From NCBI GenBank assembly GCA_965222935.1, contig CBDCVA010000002.1:558001-622000 (forward strand): a stretch of DNA of 64,000 nt. Direction: 5' to 3'. This DNA comes from CBDCVA01 sp965222935 [NCBI: Candidatus Latescibacterota bacterium]. GTDB taxonomy: Bacteria > Latescibacterota > CBDCVA01. How positions within the stretch are numbered: position 1 is the first letter of the stretch; every line of letters starts with the position of its first letter. The position numbers and the translations under genes were made by a program. The notes beneath the pieces are model-generated. The model was not told the origin of the DNA. It did no database searches and worked only from the letters and a program-made list of their open reading frames with translations. Positions 25,572 to 35,899 of this stretch are shown here, one piece after another.

Positions 25572-26902
25572 TTCGCCCCTGCCGTGACGACCTCAGCCGA
25601 CACGGGTGCGCCCACGGCCCATTCCAGAGCCGCCCGCGCGCTCGCATAGGCGTAAGTGGCCTGGATGCGCTCGACCCGTGCTGCGGTTAGGACCGTCTCC
25701 GCATCCAGCCGATCCAGCCCCGAGGCCAGGCCTTGCTCGTACGCACCCCGCACGACACGGAAGTTCTCAGCGGCACTCGCCTCACGCCGCTCCGCCAGCT
25801 TAAACCGCCGGGCCGCTTCCTGCACGGCGAGGTAAGCCTGGCGCGCCTGGAGCTTCACGGTCCGCTCAAGATCCTCCAGGCGTGCGTTCGTACCGCTGCG
25901 CAGTGCCCGCGCCTCGCGCAGCTTGGCGATGTCCGCACCGCCGTTGAATACGTTAAAGTTCACCACCCCCAGAGCCTGCCAGTCATCCTGCTGCCGCGAA
26001 AGGCTCAACGACGGATTCTGCAAGCCGTAAGAGCCCCGCACCTCGAACCTGGGCAATAGCGAACCCGTCGCCTCGTTCACGCCTTGCCCGGCCGCGCGCA
26101 GCCTCGCCCGCGCCGCGAGCAGGTCCGGCCTCCGCCCGAGCGCCCTCTCTTGAAATTCCGCGAGGGACCGGCCCAGAGGCTTCGGGGTCTCGGTCGCCGA
26201 GGCCAGAGTGATCTCGGTCTCCAGATCGCGGGCGAGCAGCGCGTTCAGGACGCCTTTACCGATCTCCAGCGCGTTCGCTGCCTCCAGCAGCCGCTGTTCC
26301 CCAGCGGCCTCCTGCACCTCCGCTCGCAGTACCTCCGCCCTAGGGCTCATGCCTTCGGCCAGAAGCCGCTCCGCCACCCGCAGCGCCTCCCGCGCGCGCC
26401 GGAGCGAATCGCGCGTCTCGATGATCAGCGCTTCGGCACCCAGCACGGTGTAGTACTGCTCTCTCACGCGCCGTACCAAAAGCTGCGTCGTCGCTTCCAA
26501 GTCGTAGCTGGCCGCCTCGGTGTCCGCCCGGCTGCGACGGATGCGCGCGAGCGTCCGTCCACCACCGAAGATCGTCTGCGACGCATCCAGGCGCGCAGCG
26601 TAGTGGTTGCTGACCGGGATCTGAAAGAGCCGCGTCTCGCCCGTGAGGAAATCGCGAAACTCAAAGGCGCGACGACCGTCCTGATAGGTCCACGTCAGGT
26701 CCACGCGCGGCAAATAGGCCGCCACCGCGCCGTCAGCACGGAACTCGGCCGCGCGCATCCTCTCACGCGCCTGGCTCAGCTCCGGATTGGCCCCCAGCGC
26801 GATCCGCACCGCACGCTCAAGCGTCAGCGGCTCCACCGCCATCGCCTGTGCGCAGGTGAAGACAGCCCAAGCGGACAGGACGATTCGACAAAAGTTTAGC
26901 AT
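25568..26902 (-). CDS. TolC-family outer-membrane efflux channel
   Basis: From the ATG at 26902 the product has 444 residues with a signal peptide (FCRIVLSAWAVFTCAQAMA). It has the two OEP repeats of TolC proteins, seen as LTLERAVRIALGANPELSQARERMRAAEF and the second LAEFQERALGRRPDLLAARARLRAA region about 200 residues later, each followed by strand segments and long helices. It forms a trimeric outer-membrane tunnel for the RND pump. An upstream in-frame GTG at 26965 would add 21 hydrophilic residues ahead of the signal peptide, so the ATG is preferred. It is divergent from the trp operon, sharing about 130 bp of regulatory DNA. Confidence 0.9.
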   Translation of the reverse strand: MLNFCRIVLSAWAVFTCAQAMAVEPLTLERAVRIALGANPELSQARERMRAAEFRADGAVAAYLPRVDLTWTYQDGRRAFEFRDFLTGETRLFQIPVSNHYAARLDASQTIFGGGRTLARIRRSRADTEAASYDLEATTQLLVRRVREQYYTVLGAEALIIETRDSLRRAREALRVAERLLAEGMSPRAEVLRAEVQEAAGEQRLLEAANALEIGKGVLNALLARDLETEITLASATETPKPLGRSLAEFQERALGRRPDLLAARARLRAAGQGVNEATGSLLPRFEVRGSYGLQNPSLSLSRQQDDWQALGVVNFNVFNGGADIAKLREARALRSGTNARLEDLERTVKLQARQAYLAVQEAARRFKLAERREASAAENFRVVRGAYEQGLASGLDRLDAETVLTAARVERIQATYAYASARAALEWAVGAPVSAEVVTAGAK

Positions 26903-26974
26903 TAAGCATTGGTTCGACGCTCTGGCAGATCGCTCGGTTCCATCTTGAAAGCCGAATCTCTCCACAACAGCCCC

Positions 26975-27015
26975 TTGACAGAAGCGCTACAATGCGCCTT
27001 ATTTGTATACTATAC
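26975..27015 (+). promoter_or_regulatory. Promoter and palindrome upstream of the trp leader
   Basis: TTGACA (26975-26980) is followed after 18 bp by TTATTT (26999-27004), a plausible sigma70-type pair. Immediately downstream, GTATA-C-TATAC (27005-27015) is a perfect 11-bp palindrome at the expected transcription start, a possible operator or part of the divergent efflux promoter. The trp leader peptide begins 18 bases later. Confidence 0.5.
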
Positions 27016-27032
27016 CCGAAAGGTGATCAACC

Positions 27033-27107
27033 ATGACGGCTCTCCGATTCTCCTGCAGCTATTATGACTGGGTCTGGCCCCCAATGGAGGGCGGTGCCGA
27101 GCGCTGA
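27033..27107 (+). CDS. trpL: Trp operon leader peptide
   Basis: A 24-codon frame starts with ATG 12 bases after a strong ribosome-binding site, GAAAGGTGATC (27018-27028), and ends in TGA at 27105-27107. The peptide contains SYYDWVWPP, with Trp codons at 27069-27071 and 27075-27077. It is followed 27 bases later by an intrinsic terminator hairpin and then trpE. This is the standard arrangement for ribosome-mediated attenuation: when charged tRNA-Trp is scarce the ribosome stalls at the Trp codons and the terminator should not form. Only two Trp codons are present, with a Val between them, and two Tyr codons precede, so sensing of Tyr as well is possible but unproven. Confidence 0.8.
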   Translation: MTALRFSCSYYDWVWPPMEGGAER

Positions 27108-27134
27108 CGCTACACACACGAGGTGATCGTTGTC

Positions 27135-27169
27135 GGCCGGGGACACCGAGGGTTGTTCCTGGCCTTTTT
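27135..27169 (+). terminator. Trp attenuator (intrinsic terminator)
   Basis: GGCCGGGGACA (27135-27145) pairs with TGTTCCTGGCC (27154-27164) in an 11-bp stem with two G-U pairs and an 8-base loop, followed by five T residues (27165-27169). It lies between the trp leader peptide and trpE. Bases 27096-27100 (GCCGA) can pair with TCGGC at 27134-27138 just at the 5' arm, a possible part of an antiterminator. Confidence 0.85.
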
Positions 27170-27202
27170 GATTGATGACTGCGTCAACGAAGGAGACCTG
27201 AT

Positions 27203-28726
27203 GTGGCGATCCCCGCCCTGGCGGAGGTAGAAGCTCGGGCCCACGAGGGCAGACTGTTCCCGATCACCGAGGAGTTGCTGCTCGACACCGAGACGCCCGT
27301 CTCCACAGCCCTCAAGCTCCGAACGCTGGGCGAGCCAAGCTTCCTCTTGGAGAGCATCGAAGGCGGCGAACGCATCGCGCGCTATTCCTTCCTGGGCGTC
27401 GAGCCTTTCCTGGAGTTCCGCGCCCGAGGCCGCCGTGTCACCGTGCGCGACCTGCGCACAGGCGAGGTCCGCCGTAGCGAAGGCGATCCCCTGGGCGAGC
27501 TGAGACGGCTTCTCGCTGCCCACCGTGCTCCCCTACGGCACGGACTGCCGCGCTTTCGGGGCGGTGCCGTCGGCTACATCGGCTACGACGCCGTCCGCTT
27601 ACTCGAAGCCATCCCCGACACGACCGACGACGACCTCGGCGTGGACGACATCGCTCTCTCCTTCTTCGACCGCGTCCTGGCTTTCGACAATCTGACGCAT
27701 AAAGCGGTGCTCATAGCCAACGTGCATACCGATGGGACCGACGGGCCCCCGCGCATCGCCCTCGACCGCGCCGTTGAACGGCTGGACGCACTGCGCGCCA
27801 CCCTCGAGACATCAGCGCCCGATGCGCCGTCACCGGCATTCCCGATACCTCAGATCCGTAGCAACATGGAGCGCACACAGTACGAGGCGATGGTCCGCCG
27901 GGCAAAGGAGTACATTGTGGCGGGCGACATCTTCCAGGTCGTCCTTGCACAACGCTTCGCTGCCCGCGTGCCCGCGCGTCCTTTCGACATCTACCGCGCC
28001 CTACGCGTCGTCAACCCCTCACCGTACATGTTCGCGATCCACCTGGGCGATCTCGACCTCGTCGGCGCCTCCCCGGAGCTCCTGGTACGCGTCGAGGACA
28101 GGGTCGTCGGCGTCCGCCCCATTGCGGGCACGCGTCGTCGGGGGGCGACGCCGGAGGAGGACGACGCGCTGGCGCGCGAACTTTCCGCCGATGAAAAGGA
28201 ACTGGCGGAGCACCTGATGCTCCTCGACCTCGGGCGAAACGACGTGGGGCGCGTAAGCGAGTATGGCAGCGTCCGCGTCAACGAGCGGATGATCGTCGAG
28301 CACTACTCCCACGTCATGCACCTGGTCTCGGATGTCACGGGTCGGCTCGCACCCGACTGCACGCCCATCGAAGCGCTCTGGGCCGGCTTTCCGGCAGGCA
28401 CGGTCTCCGGTGCACCGAAGGTCCGAGCCATGGAGATCATCGACGAGCTGGAGCCGACCCGCAGGGGGCCGTATGCGGGCGCGGTGGGCTACATCGATTT
28501 CTCCGGCAACCTCGATACCTGCATCGCTATCCGCACGATGGTCTTCAAGGACGGCGTGGCCTACATCACCGCCGGCGCCGGCATTGTGGCCGATTCCGAC
28601 CCCGCTCGCGAGCATGAGGAGTGCGTCAACAAGGCGCGGGCGCTCTTCCGCGCCATCAAGATCGCCGCCACCGGAGCGCTTCGCCCCGCTGGACGCCGAA
28701 GCCCCGAAATCGGGGTTGCACAATGA
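27203..28726 (+). CDS. trpE: Anthranilate synthase component I
   Basis: TrpE converts chorismate, with ammonia from TrpG, to anthranilate. The 507-residue length is normal. The N-terminal regulatory domain retains LLES (48-51), the site where Trp feedback inhibits in characterised TrpE proteins. The catalytic domain has [27 protein letters not shown] and the late [18 protein letters not shown] and [10 protein letters not shown] signatures of the chorismate-binding fold. It starts with GTG after AAGGAG. The stop overlaps the trpG start (ATGA), coupling the two subunits. Expression is expected to be under attenuation by the leader upstream. Confidence 0.97.
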   Translation: MAIPALAEVEARAHEGRLFPITEELLLDTETPVSTALKLRTLGEPSFLLESIEGGERIARYSFLGVEPFLEFRARGRRVTVRDLRTGEVRRSEGDPLGELRRLLAAHRAPLRHGLPRFRGGAVGYIGYDAVRLLEAIPDTTDDDLGVDDIALSFFDRVLAFDNLTHKAVLIANVHTDGTDGPPRIALDRAVERLDALRATLETSAPDAPSPAFPIPQIRSNMERTQYEAMVRRAKEYIVAGDIFQVVLAQRFAARVPARPFDIYRALRVVNPSPYMFAIHLGDLDLVGASPELLVRVEDRVVGVRPIAGTRRRGATPEEDDALARELSADEKELAEHLMLLDLGRNDVGRVSEYGSVRVNERMIVEHYSHVMHLVSDVTGRLAPDCTPIEALWAGFPAGTVSGAPKVRAMEIIDELEPTRRGPYAGAVGYIDFSGNLDTCIAIRTMVFKDGVAYITAGAGIVADSDPAREHEECVNKARALFRAIKIAATGALRPAGRRSPEIGVAQ

Positions 28727-29325
28727 TCCTGATGATTGACAACTACGACTCGTTCACCTACAATCTCGTCCAGTACCTGGGCGAGATCGGGGCCGAGCTC
28801 GTCGTCCATCGCAATGATCGGATCACACTTGACGACATTGCCGCGCTGGGACCCGAGCGCATCGTCATTTCACCCGGACCGGGCACGCCCGACGACGCCG
28901 GCATCTCGGTGGCCCTCATCCAGCGGTTCGCACCTCGGATCCCGATCCTGGGCGTTTGCCTGGGTCATCAAGCCATCGGTCAGGCCTTCGGCGGGCGCAT
29001 CACCCGTGCATCGGTCATCATGCACGGCAAGACTTCGGAGATTCGCCATCACGGCGGAGGCATCTTCGATGGCGTGGAGAACCCCTTCACCGCCACGCGT
29101 TACCATTCGCTCGTTGTCGTGCGCGATTCGCTGCCCAATTGCCTGCGCATCACAGCCGAGACGGCCGATGGGGTCATCATGGGCCTGGAGCACGTTGAAC
29201 ACCCGACCGTCGGCGTCCAGTTCCACCCCGAATCCATCATGACCGGAGAAGGCAAGCGGCTACTCGCCAACTTTCTGGGAGTGCCCTGGCCGCGCACAGC
29301 CGTCTTGGAAGGGAGGACGGGGTGA
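28723..29325 (+). CDS. trpG: Anthranilate synthase component II (glutamine amidotransferase)
   Basis: From the ATG at 28723 the product has 200 residues of class I glutamine amidotransferase. It starts [20 protein letters not shown], has the PGPGTP oxyanion segment (51-56), the nucleophile Cys79 in LGVCLGHQ and the His/Glu of the triad in VQFHPESI. It supplies ammonia to TrpE; a dual role with aminodeoxychorismate synthase (PabA) is possible because the proteins are interchangeable in some bacteria. The start lies within the trpE stop and the end overlaps the GTG of the next gene. Confidence 0.95.
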   Translation: MILMIDNYDSFTYNLVQYLGEIGAELVVHRNDRITLDDIAALGPERIVISPGPGTPDDAGISVALIQRFAPRIPILGVCLGHQAIGQAFGGRITRASVIMHGKTSEIRHHGGGIFDGVENPFTATRYHSLVVVRDSLPNCLRITAETADGVIMGLEHVEHPTVGVQFHPESIMTGEGKRLLANFLGVPWPRTAVLEGRTG

Positions 29326-30020
29326 GCGCATCCGGAACGCGCGCGATCGTGTTCGATCTGGACGGGACGCTCGCGGATACCGCGGCCGACATCCTCTTCG
29401 CCCTGAACGGCGCCTTGGACGAACTCGGCTTCCCAGCCGTCAGCATGGAGCAGGCGCTTCCGGGGATCGGTCCCGGAACGGAAGTGCTCTGTCAACTGGC
29501 CCTGCCCGACGACGAAGTGCACCGCGCAGACGATTTCCTGGCCGTGTATCGCGCCCACTATCTGACGCGCCCGGTCGCTGAGACGGCCCTTTATCCGGGG
29601 GTCATGCAACTCCTCGATCAACTGGGCGCCTACCGACTGGCCGTCGCATCGAACAAGCTCGTGACCGTAACCGACCAAGTCCTTGACGGCCTGGGCATTC
29701 ACGATTATTTCGCCTGCGTCGTCGGGCCCGAGGATGTCGAGCGTCCCAAGCCCGATGGCGAGATGCTGGAGCTCGCCATGACGCGCCTGGGCGTCGAGCC
29801 GGCCCGGACGCTCATGGTCGGCGATTCCAAGAATGACTTCATGGCTGCGAGATCCGCTGGCATTCGCTGTTGCGCGGTGACTTATGGTTACGGTAGCGCG
29901 ATGGAGCTTGCATCGTTCGAGCCTGACGTGACGATTACAAGCCCTCTTGAGCTTCTGGCGGTATTGGATGACGATCACGTCGGACTCACCCGGAGGGATC
30001 ACAATGCGCGAGTGGATTGA
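29322..30020 (+). CDS. HAD phosphatase (Gph-like) within the trp operon
   Basis: The 232-residue HAD hydrolase has motif [11 protein letters not shown] (residues 10-19), cap helices, motif II VASNK, the ERPKPDG motif III and [10 protein letters not shown] motif IV. The layout is that of phosphoglycolate phosphatase/pyrophosphatase PpaX-type proteins. No step of tryptophan synthesis releases phosphate from a HAD substrate, so its job here is not explained by the pathway. In some proteobacteria a gph gene neighbours trpE, which offers a precedent. The GTG start overlaps the trpG stop (GTGA) and its 3' end overlaps trpD by 17 bases. Confidence 0.85.
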   Translation: MSASGTRAIVFDLDGTLADTAADILFALNGALDELGFPAVSMEQALPGIGPGTEVLCQLALPDDEVHRADDFLAVYRAHYLTRPVAETALYPGVMQLLDQLGAYRLAVASNKLVTVTDQVLDGLGIHDYFACVVGPEDVERPKPDGEMLELAMTRLGVEPARTLMVGDSKNDFMAARSAGIRCCAVTYGYGSAMELASFEPDVTITSPLELLAVLDDDHVGLTRRDHNARVD

Positions 30021-31029
30021 GCCGTTACTGCGTGGCGAGAACCTCACGACCGGGGGGGCGAGTGAGGCGATGGCGACCATGATGAGCGGCGAGGCCACGC
30101 CCGCCCAGGTCGCCGGTTTTCTGGTCGCGCTCCGGGCCAAGGGCGAGAGGACCGAGGAGATCGTGGGGCTTGCGCGCGTCATGCGCGATCGCGCCGCTCG
30201 GGTGACCACCTCGCGCAGTCCACTCGTGGATACCTGCGGTACGGGCGGCGATGGTTCTGGGATCTTCAACATCTCGACAGCAGCGGCATTCGTGGCGGCG
30301 GGGGCTGAGATGAACGTCGCCAAACACGGCAACCGATCCGCATCCAGCCAGTGCGGTTCGGCCGATGTCCTCGAAGCCCTGGGCGTCCGGATCGACATCA
30401 GTCCCGAGGCCGTGGGCCGCTGCCTCGATGAGATTGGCATCGGCTTCTGCTTCGCCCAAACACACCACGCGTCCATGCGTCACGTCGCGGGACCGAGGCG
30501 CGAGCTAGGCGTGCGCACCGTCTTCAATGTGCTGGGACCGCTCACCAACCCCGCAGGCACCACGCGCCAGGTACTCGGCGTCTTTGAGCCGGGACTGACG
30601 GAACTGCTCGCACGGGTGCTTCGCGACCTGGGAAGCGAGCACGTCATGGTCGTCGCTTCGGGCGACGGGCTAGACAAGGTGAGCCCACGGGGCCGCACTC
30701 GGGTCACGGAGTTGCGCGACGATGCGGTTCGGACCTATGAGGTGAGCCCAGCGGACTTTGGGTTGCCCGAGGGCGATCCGTCGGAGCTAGTGGGTGGCAA
30801 GGCGGAACAGAACGCACGAATGCTGAAGAACGTGTTGGACGGTGCGAAGGGCACAACGCGCGATGCGGTCCTGATGAACGCGGGCTGTGCCATCGTCGTT
30901 GGCGGCGGCGCAACGACTCTGCGCGAGGGCGCGGCGCTCGCGGCGGAAGCGGTAGACAGTGGCCGGGCGGCGGCGGCTCTGGAGGCTTTGATCGAGGCGT
31001 CCCGGCGCCATGCGGAGGCGGCCGCATAG
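30004..31029 (+). CDS. trpD: Anthranilate phosphoribosyltransferase
   Basis: TrpD joins anthranilate to PRPP. From the ATG at 30004 the product is 341 residues. It begins with the helical domain ([15 protein letters not shown]) and has DTCGTGGDGSGIFNIST for PRPP pyrophosphate and metal binding, AKHGNRS, and the NVLGPLTNPA segment near the anthranilate site. Length and motif order are standard. The start is inside the HAD gene and the stop overlaps the trpC GTG (TAGTG). Confidence 0.97.
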   Translation: MREWIEPLLRGENLTTGGASEAMATMMSGEATPAQVAGFLVALRAKGERTEEIVGLARVMRDRAARVTTSRSPLVDTCGTGGDGSGIFNISTAAAFVAAGAEMNVAKHGNRSASSQCGSADVLEALGVRIDISPEAVGRCLDEIGIGFCFAQTHHASMRHVAGPRRELGVRTVFNVLGPLTNPAGTTRQVLGVFEPGLTELLARVLRDLGSEHVMVVASGDGLDKVSPRGRTRVTELRDDAVRTYEVSPADFGLPEGDPSELVGGKAEQNARMLKNVLDGAKGTTRDAVLMNAGCAIVVGGGATTLREGAALAAEAVDSGRAAAALEALIEASRRHAEAAA

Positions 31030-31835
31030 TGACCGGTGTCCTGGACGAGATCATCGCGGCTAAGCGCACCTGGATCGAGACCAGGCGGCGCGTGCGGACC
31101 CTGGCAGATCTTCGCGCGGAAACCGAAGCGGCTGGCTCACACCCAGATGCGCGCGCCATTCTGTGCCAGGCGGACCGTGTGACCCTGGTGGCCGAGATCA
31201 AGCGCCGTGCGCCCTCGTCAGGGACGCTCGCCGCGGCTTGCGATCCGGCCGTCCAGGTTCGGTCCTATGCCGATGGCGGCGCGCGTGCGGTCTCCATTCT
31301 GACTGACGCCACATACTTCGGCGGGAGCGATGACGATCTATCCGCCGTACGCGCGGCGGTACAGCTCCCCATTCTGCGCAAGGATTTCATCATCGACGCC
31401 TACCAGGTCTACGAGACGGCGGCGCTGGGCGCGACGTTTCTCCTGCTCATCGCCGAGGCGTTGCCCGACGGCCGCCTGGATGAGTTCGCCGCGCTCGCAC
31501 CGGAGGTGGGTCTCGTCGCCTGGGCCGAAGCGCACGAACCGGAGGCCCTGGAGCGCGCGATCGCCTGCGGCGCTCCCGTCGTCGGTGTCAACAATCGTGA
31601 TTTGCAGATGCTCGATGTGGACCTCTCGACCAGCCGGCATCTTCTTCCGTTCATCCCGGCGGATCGCGTCCGGGTGAGCGAGAGCGCGATTGCGTCCGCG
31701 GCCGATGTAACTCAGGTCGCGGCGTGGGGCGCGGACGCCGTACTGGTGGGTTCGGCGCTCATGCGCGAGGGCGATCCCGAAGCCAAGGCGCGCGAGCTGA
31801 GTTCGGTCGCTAAACCCACAGAGGTGCGAGTATGA
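31029..31835 (+). CDS. trpC: Indole-3-glycerol phosphate synthase
   Basis: The 268-residue TIM-barrel enzyme closes the ring to give indole-3-glycerol phosphate. Conserved segments are VAEIKRRAPSSG (catalytic Lys on strand 2), LTDATYFGGS, LRKDFIIDAYQV (Lys), AEALPD and VGVNNRDLQMLDVDLS, ending with the SESAIAS and LVGSALMR phosphate-binding loops. It starts with GTG one base into the trpD stop and is a separate gene from trpF, not the fused TrpCF form. Confidence 0.96.
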   Translation: MTGVLDEIIAAKRTWIETRRRVRTLADLRAETEAAGSHPDARAILCQADRVTLVAEIKRRAPSSGTLAAACDPAVQVRSYADGGARAVSILTDATYFGGSDDDLSAVRAAVQLPILRKDFIIDAYQVYETAALGATFLLLIAEALPDGRLDEFAALAPEVGLVAWAEAHEPEALERAIACGAPVVGVNNRDLQMLDVDLSTSRHLLPFIPADRVRVSESAIASAADVTQVAAWGADAVLVGSALMREGDPEAKARELSSVAKPTEVRV

Positions 31836-32447
31836 TCCGGGTCAAAGTTTGCGGGATCATGGGGCCCGAGGACGCGCTCACCGCAGCTACAGCGGGCGCA
31901 GACGCGATCGGCCTCATCTTCGCGCCCGAGAGCCGAAGGCGCGTCACGACTGAGAGTGCCCGCGCCATCACTGCCGCACTACCACCTTTCGTCACGCCCG
32001 TGGGCGTCTTCGTGAACGAGCCCCGAGAGCGCATCACGCAGATCGCCGAGGCCTGCGGGTTGGGCGCACTCCAGTTCCACGGCGAGGAGCCTCCGGAAGC
32101 CTGCCGGGGCTGGGCGCTCCCGGTCGTCAAGGCCTTCCGTGTGGGGGCCGATTTCGACCCCGAGGTCCTATCGCGGTATCACGGCTGCGCCTTCCTACTC
32201 GATGCTGCTCTTCCTGGTGCCAGAGGCGGGACTGGAACAACGTGCGATTGGGACCGAGCCGCGGATGCGGTGGCCCACGGCCCCGTTATCCTCTCCGGCG
32301 GACTCGGACCCGAGAACGTCGGAGAGGCCATCGCGCGGGTGGGACCCTATGGGGTGGACGCATCGAGCGGCCTCGAGCGGGCGCCCGGCGTCAAAGACCC
32401 CGATAAAGTGCGTGCGTTCGTCACGCACGCGAAAGGATGGGAGCTAG

Positions 32448-33658
<1,211 letters not shown>

Positions 33659-33662
<4 letters not shown>

Positions 33663-34489
33663 CGCGCATCGGAGCTCGCTTTGCGGAACTGGCTGCGGGG
33701 GGCCGAACCGGATTCATCACCTACATCACGGCGGGCGACCCGAGCCTGGAGGCCACGCTCGCTCTCGTTCTGGAGTTCGAGCGGCGCGGCGTGGACATCG
33801 TCGAGTTGGGTGTCCCCTTCTCCGACCCCATCGCCGACGGTCCGGCGAACCAGGCGGGGGCCGAGCGCGCGCTCCGGAACGGTATGACGCTCAGGGGCGT
33901 GCTCGACCTCGTCCGGCGACTGAGGGAGTGTAGCGAGATCCCGATCGTGCTCTTCACCTACACGAACCCGGTACACAAGCTGGGAGCCGAAGCTTTCGCC
34001 GCCGAAGCGCGCGATGCCGGCGTGGACGGTGTTCTCTTCACCGACCTGCCACCCGAGGAAGCCGACGCGTACGCTGCCCCGCTGAAGGCGGTGGGGCTGG
34101 ACACCATTTTCCTCATCGCGCCCACGAGCCCCGCCGACCGCATCACGCGCATCGCCGAGCGCTCGCGCGGGTTCATCTATCTCATTTCGCGCCTCGGGGT
34201 CACGGGCGAGCGAGAGCATCTAGACCGTGCCATCAGCCCGATGCTGGCTAGAATCCGCGAGGTGACGGACAAGCCTGTGGCGGTCGGCTTTGGGGTCTCG
34301 CGGCCGGAGCACGTGCGGGAACTGTCAGGAGTCGCAGACGCGGTGATCGTCGGCAGCGCCATCGTCTCCCGGATTGGCGAGTGGGGCGCGGAGCCGGATC
34401 TGGTTGCGCGCACGGGAGAATTCGTTGGAGGCCTCATGGCGCCGCTCCAGGAGAGCGCGTCCGTGGAGCGAACGGGGAGCGGAGCATGA
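33659..34489 (+). CDS. trpA: Tryptophan synthase alpha subunit
   Basis: The 276-residue TIM barrel cleaves indole-3-glycerol phosphate and channels indole to TrpB. Conserved [17 protein letters not shown] carries the catalytic Glu and Asp equivalents (Glu49 and Asp60 in E. coli numbering), followed by [15 protein letters not shown], the LIAPTSP loop and [11 protein letters not shown]. Length is normal. It ends the trp segment proper; the chorismate mutase gene follows after 57 bases without a visible terminator. Confidence 0.96.
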
Positions 34490-34546
34490 CACGTGGCCGG
34501 GGCACGCTCCGATGGCGAAGGGCCGCTTTGGAATTCGGGAGGGCGT

Positions 34547-34819
34547 ATGGACATCAATGACTGGCGCACGCAGATCGACGAAATTGACAAGAGGCTCGTG
34601 GACCTTTTGAACCACCGTGCCAACTGCGCGATCGAGATCGGTAAGGTGAAAAAAAACGCCAGTCTTGAAGCTTATGACCCGGCGCGGGAGCGGTGGATCT
34701 TTGAGCGCATTCGCACGCACAACAGCGGCCCGCTGGGCGGCGATGCGCTCGTTCGTCTGTTCGAGCGCATCATCGACGAATCGCGCCGGCTGGAGCGCGA
34801 GATCATCGAAAACTCTTGA
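34547..34819 (+). CDS. Chorismate mutase (AroQ type)
   Basis: From the ATG at 34547, with GGGAGGG close upstream, the product is 90 residues of the all-helical AroQ fold. It has the N-terminal helix WRTQIDEIDKRLVDLLNHRA with the substrate-binding Arg, the KVKKNA and DPARERWIFERI helices, and a last helix LFERIIDESRRLE with conserved Glu/Arg. It converts chorismate to prephenate as a free-standing mutase, matching the separate tyrA three genes on. It precedes the DAHP synthase gene by 31 bases; type I DAHP synthases of the same group can be inhibited through such mutases, which is a possible interaction. Confidence 0.9.
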   Translation: MDINDWRTQIDEIDKRLVDLLNHRANCAIEIGKVKKNASLEAYDPARERWIFERIRTHNSGPLGGDALVRLFERIIDESRRLEREIIENS

Positions 34820-34850
34820 GCATACACAGCAGGAGAGGAGTGAGGACCCC

Positions 34851-35888
34851 ATGGTCATTGTGATGGAGACTAGTGCCACAGAGGAACAGATCCAGGATGT
34901 GATCGCACGGCTTGGGCAACTGGGGTTCAACGTTCACCGCTCGACGGGCACAATGCGGACGGTCCTGGGTGCAATCGGCGACAAGGCCGACGTGGACCTT
35001 GAAAGCCTGGCGGTCCTGCCGGGTGTGCACGAGGTCACGCCCATCTCGCGCCCCTACAAGCTCGCTAGCCGTGAATCGCGCCAGGAGGCCACGCAGGTCA
35101 CCGTCAGTGATGTCACCATCGGGGGCGACGAGGTGGTCGTCATGGCGGGACCGTGCTCGGTTGAGTCCGAGTCGCAACTGCTGGAGACGGCCTACGCCGT
35201 CCGGGAAGCCGGGGCAAAGATCTTACGCGGCGGTGCCTTCAAGCCCCGGACATCGCCCTACTCGTTCCGTGGCATGGGCCGCGAGGGCCTAGAGATCTTG
35301 GCTCGGGCCCGCGAAGCCACCGGCCTCGCGGTCATCACCGAAGTGATGAGCGCGAACGATGTCGACATGGTGGGCGATTTCACGGATATTTACCAGGTCG
35401 GCACGCGTAACATGTACAACTACGTGCTGCTAGACGCTCTAGGCAAAACCCGCAAGCCGGTCCTCCTCAAACGCGGGCTTTCGGCGACGCTCGAAGAGTG
35501 GATCCTGGCCGGCGAGTACCTCCTGGCCGGCGGCAATCCCGACGTTATGCTCTGCGAGCGCGGGATCCGAACGTTTGAGACCTATACGCGCAACACGTTC
35601 GACATCAGTGCTTTCCCAGCACTCAAGCGCGAAAGCCACTTGCCCACCATCGCTGACCCCAGCCAGGGCACGGGCAGAGCATTCCTGGTTGAGCCCGCGA
35701 GCATGGCAGCCGTCGCTGCGGGCGCGGATGGTCTCCTGGTCGAGGTCCATCCCGACCCCGCCAAGGCGCTCTCCGACGGTGCCCAGTCGCTCAATTTCCG
35801 CCAATTCGAGCAGTTTATGGAGCGGGTGCGCGCGATCGCGGAGGCCTGCGGTCGGGTCATCGCTCCCGCTGCTGCGCCGATTGCATGA
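34851..35888 (+). CDS. aroF: 3-deoxy-7-phosphoheptulonate (DAHP) synthase, type I beta
   Basis: From the ATG at 34851 the product is 345 residues. Residues 1-75 form the small ferredoxin-like regulatory domain of the Thermotoga-type enzyme (VIVMETSATEEQIQDVIARL), which senses aromatic end products. The barrel follows with VVMAGPCSVES, RGGAFKPRTSPYSFRG, PVLLKRG, HLPTIADPSQGTGR and LLVEVHPDP, which are metal, PEP and erythrose-4-phosphate binding regions. It commits carbon to the shikimate pathway. A purine-rich ribosome-binding stretch (GGAGAGGAGTGAGG) precedes the start. Its TGA stop is part of ATGA, just where tyrA would be expected to begin. Confidence 0.95.
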   Translation: MVIVMETSATEEQIQDVIARLGQLGFNVHRSTGTMRTVLGAIGDKADVDLESLAVLPGVHEVTPISRPYKLASRESRQEATQVTVSDVTIGGDEVVVMAGPCSVESESQLLETAYAVREAGAKILRGGAFKPRTSPYSFRGMGREGLEILARAREATGLAVITEVMSANDVDMVGDFTDIYQVGTRNMYNYVLLDALGKTRKPVLLKRGLSATLEEWILAGEYLLAGGNPDVMLCERGIRTFETYTRNTFDISAFPALKRESHLPTIADPSQGTGRAFLVEPASMAAVAAGADGLLVEVHPDPAKALSDGAQSLNFRQFEQFMERVRAIAEACGRVIAPAAAPIA

Positions 35889-35899
35889 GGTGAGTCGTT

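Noticed and set aside
35885-35893. TGA recoded as an amino acid throughout this organism
   Set aside because: TGA is the ordinary stop of many genes here, for example hflC, trpE, trpA and aroF, with the next gene starting at once. General recoding is excluded; only a local event is possible.
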